Positions 6,151-7,333 of a stretch of DNA of 7,333 nt are shown here, piece after piece. Each line of letters begins with the position of its first letter. The first letter of the stretch is position 1. The notes below the pieces were generated by a model. That model worked only from the letters and a program-made list of their open reading frames with translations, was not told where the DNA came from and searched no databases. Source of the DNA: Streptomyces sp. NRRL F-6492 (lineage in GTDB: Bacteria; Actinomycetota; Actinomycetes; Streptomycetales; Streptomycetaceae); the NCBI RefSeq assembly GCF_001280125.1, contig NZ_LGEG01000056.1:1-7333 (forward strand), written 5' to 3'. The position numbers and the translations under genes were made by a program.

Positions 6151-6177
6151 CGCGACCGGCGGCCGGCACCGGCCGCC
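6143..6177 (+). promoter_or_regulatory. candidate attenuator hairpins at the end of the leader peptide
   Basis: Two stems lie in tandem. The first, GTCGC (6143-6147) with GCGAC (6152-6156), loops out the TGA stop and contains part of the Cys37 codon. The second, GGCGGCCGG (6158-6166) facing CCGGCCGCC (6169-6177), is a perfect, very stable dyad (8 pairs with a 4-nt loop). The left arm GGCGGC could instead pair with GCCGCC in the Arg23-Arg25 codons (6101-6109), giving two exclusive folds as in classical attenuators. No U-tract follows. The mechanism is inferred. Confidence 0.5.
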
Positions 6178-6219
6178 ACCGACCGTCCCCGGCGCGACAC
6201 ACCGGTGACGGCTCCGGCC

Positions 6220-6282
6220 GGCGACACCTTCGTCCGCGACACCTTCGTCCGGCGACCTCTTCGTCCGGCGACACCTTCGTCC
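6220..6282 (+). repeat. 16-bp tandem repeat, four copies
   Basis: GGCGACACCTTCGTCC is repeated at 6220-6235, 6236-6250 (15 bp, one G missing), 6251-6266 (two changes: CCTCTTC for CACCTTC) and 6267-6282, without spacers. More degenerate C/G-rich copies may continue to about 6323. It lies between the leader peptide and the desulfinase start, so it is in the transcribed leader region if the two are one unit. Either slippage-derived filler or a repeated structural or binding element is possible. Confidence 0.75.
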
Positions 6283-6333
6283 GGTGCGCCTCCGGTCCGC
6301 CGGGCCTCCGTCCGCCGACGTCCGCCGCCCGCC

Positions 6334-6354
6334 GGGGCGTGGCCGAAAAGCCCC
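6334..6354 (+). promoter_or_regulatory. weak hairpin in desulfinase leader
   Basis: GGGGC (6334-6338) and GCCCC (6350-6354) with an 11-nt loop containing GAAAA, followed by TGTTCC. It could be a secondary terminator or attenuator. A competing pairing is GCCGG (6331-6335) with CCGGC (6359-6363). From here to 6458 I see nothing else; the stretch is C-rich and looks unstructured. Confidence 0.25.
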
Positions 6355-6470
6355 TGTTCCGGCATCCGCCGACCGCCGGGGCCGCCCCCTCCCTCCGAGC
6401 CGGAGCGGTTCCCCGGCGCCTCCGCGCCCACCGCCGCCCCCTCGACCCACCACACCCCGGGAAGCCCTCC

Positions 6471-7333
6471 ATGACGCACGCCCGCGTTCCCGACACGCTC
6501 TGGTTCACCCGCTGCCCCGTCCCCACCGCCACCGGCGTCGCCGCCGACCGGGGCTGGCTGGCCGGGGAGTTCGCGGCCGACGGCATCGCCGTCCGCTCGC
6601 TCCAGGACGCCGAACCCGGCGCCGACCGCGCCACCCACTTCACCCACGCCCTTCCCGGCCTCTTCCGCGAGGGCGGCAACGTGCCCGCCCTGTGGGCCCG
6701 TTCACGGGGCGAGCGCACCCGGCTCGTCGGACTCACCTGGATCGAGGAGCGACAGGCGGTCCTCGTCGCCCCCGGCTCCCCGGTGCGCGGCGCCGCCGCC
6801 CTGCGCGGACTCCGGCTCGCCGTGCCCCGCCACTCCGTCCCCATCGACTTCTGGCGCGCGATGGCCCTGCGCGGCTTCGAGGGCGTCCTCGCCTCGGCGG
6901 GGTACGCACTCGCCGACGCCGTCCTCGTCGACGTGCCCGCCGACGGGCACGAGGGCCAGTGGGCCGCCGAACTGGACGCCCTGCGCCGGGGCGAGGCCGA
7001 CGCCGTCTACGTGAAGGGGGCCCTCGCCGTCGAGGCCGCCCGGCGCGCGGGCGCCGAGGTGGCCGTCGAGCTCGACGAGCTGCCCGACCCCGCGCACCGC
7101 GTCAACAACGGCACTCCCCGCCCCCTCACCGTGCACCAGGACCTCCTGGACGAGCACCCCGGCCTCGTGGCCCGCTTCCTCGCCGTCCTGCTCCGCGCCG
7201 CCGACTGGGCCGCGGGCGAACCGGACGAGGTCGCCCGCATCCTCGGCGCCGAGACCGGCGCGGGCGCGGAGGGGGTCGCGGGCGCCTACCGGCCCGGCAC
7301 CCACCGCACCCTCCACCCCGACCTGTCCGAGAC
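6471..7333 (+). CDS. DszB-like sulfinate desulfinase / substrate-binding-fold protein (3' end outside window)
   Basis: The first ~287 codons of a protein that continues past the window. It resembles 2'-hydroxyphenyl-benzenesulfinate desulfinase DszB (about 365 aa), which has the periplasmic-binding-protein fold and releases sulfite from aryl sulfinates. DTLWFTRCPVP matches the DszB segment around its catalytic Cys27 (here Cys15). ATHFTHALPGLFREGGNVP matches the segment with His60 and Arg70 (here His56 and Arg66, with the same 10-residue spacing). Further colinear matches are LRRGEADAVY and HPGLVARFLAVLLRAADWA. There is no signal peptide, lipobox or N-terminal membrane segment, which favours a cytoplasmic enzyme over a transporter binding protein. 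The start is firm: GGGAAG at 6459-6464, 6-nt spacer, ATG. Upstream lie a cysteine leader peptide and IclR-type operators, consistent with organosulfur scavenging. An automatic annotation would probably say ABC transporter substrate-binding protein; the substrate is unknown. Confidence 0.75.
   Translation, partial: MTHARVPDTLWFTRCPVPTATGVAADRGWLAGEFAADGIAVRSLQDAEPGADRATHFTHALPGLFREGGNVPALWARSRGERTRLVGLTWIEERQAVLVAPGSPVRGAAALRGLRLAVPRHSVPIDFWRAMALRGFEGVLASAGYALADAVLVDVPADGHEGQWAAELDALRRGEADAVYVKGALAVEAARRAGAEVAVELDELPDPAHRVNNGTPRPLTVHQDLLDEHPGLVARFLAVLLRAADWAAGEPDEVARILGAETGAGAEGVAGAYRPGTHRTLHPDLSE

Noticed and set aside
6220..6323. CRISPR-like array
   Set aside because: The 16-bp units are directly adjacent with no spacers, and no cas genes are present.
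4992..6647. Upstream extension of the TetR reading frame
   Set aside because: It crosses the tetR promoter palindrome, the whole IclR gene and the leader region; its composition is low-complexity and the TetR domain starts at 4991.
6702..7316. Minus-strand frame antisense to the desulfinase
   Set aside because: It is the shadow of the plus-strand gene, which has a clear ribosome binding site and DszB-like motifs.

Overview
The window is very GC-rich, with C/G at most third codon positions, GTG starts and short convergent or divergent units. The gene families (a YchJ-like SEC-C protein, a 14-helix DHA2 exporter, TetR and IclR regulators, an actinobacterial cysteine-type leader peptide) suggest a Streptomyces or close relative. 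No rRNA, tRNA, insertion sequence, integrase or CRISPR array was seen.

Layout, left to right. (1) 9-401 (+): YchJ/UPF0225-type SEC-C protein. (2) 465-2558 (-): DHA2-family drug exporter, convergent with the first gene, with an unusual ~180-residue cytoplasmic tail that contains a winged-helix-like segment. (3) 2681-2932 (-): small orphan protein. (4) 2933-3413: ~480-nt intergenic region with several dyads and, at its right end, an extended -10 promoter. (5) 3414-4298 (+): alpha/beta-hydrolase. (6) 4326-4991 (-): TetR-family repressor, convergent with the hydrolase. (7) 5042-5833 (-): IclR-family regulator. (8) 5834-6470: long regulatory region with two near-identical palindromes, a 38-codon leader peptide ending Cys-Arg-stop, a strong hairpin and a 16-bp tandem repeat. 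(9) 6471 to the window end (+): the first ~287 codons of a DszB-like sulfinate desulfinase / substrate-binding-fold protein.

Two regulatory circuits can be read from the DNA. In the first, the 10-mer ACGGTCGTGC lies inside palindromes at both the hydrolase promoter and the tetR promoter. This suggests that the TetR protein represses itself and the neighbouring hydrolase. In the second, two copies of TCCCACATGGYGGGAG, with centres 63 bp apart, lie between the divergent iclR gene and the leader-peptide/desulfinase unit. They are probably operators of the IclR protein. The desulfinase unit also appears to carry a cysteine-responsive leader, so it would have two layers of control: an IclR ligand and cysteine supply. 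That fits a role in scavenging sulfur from organosulfur compounds. The desulfinase keeps residues matching the DszB catalytic Cys, His and Arg (here Cys15, His56, Arg66). This is the most interesting part of the window. All functional statements are inferred from sequence reading and remembered family motifs; no search was run.
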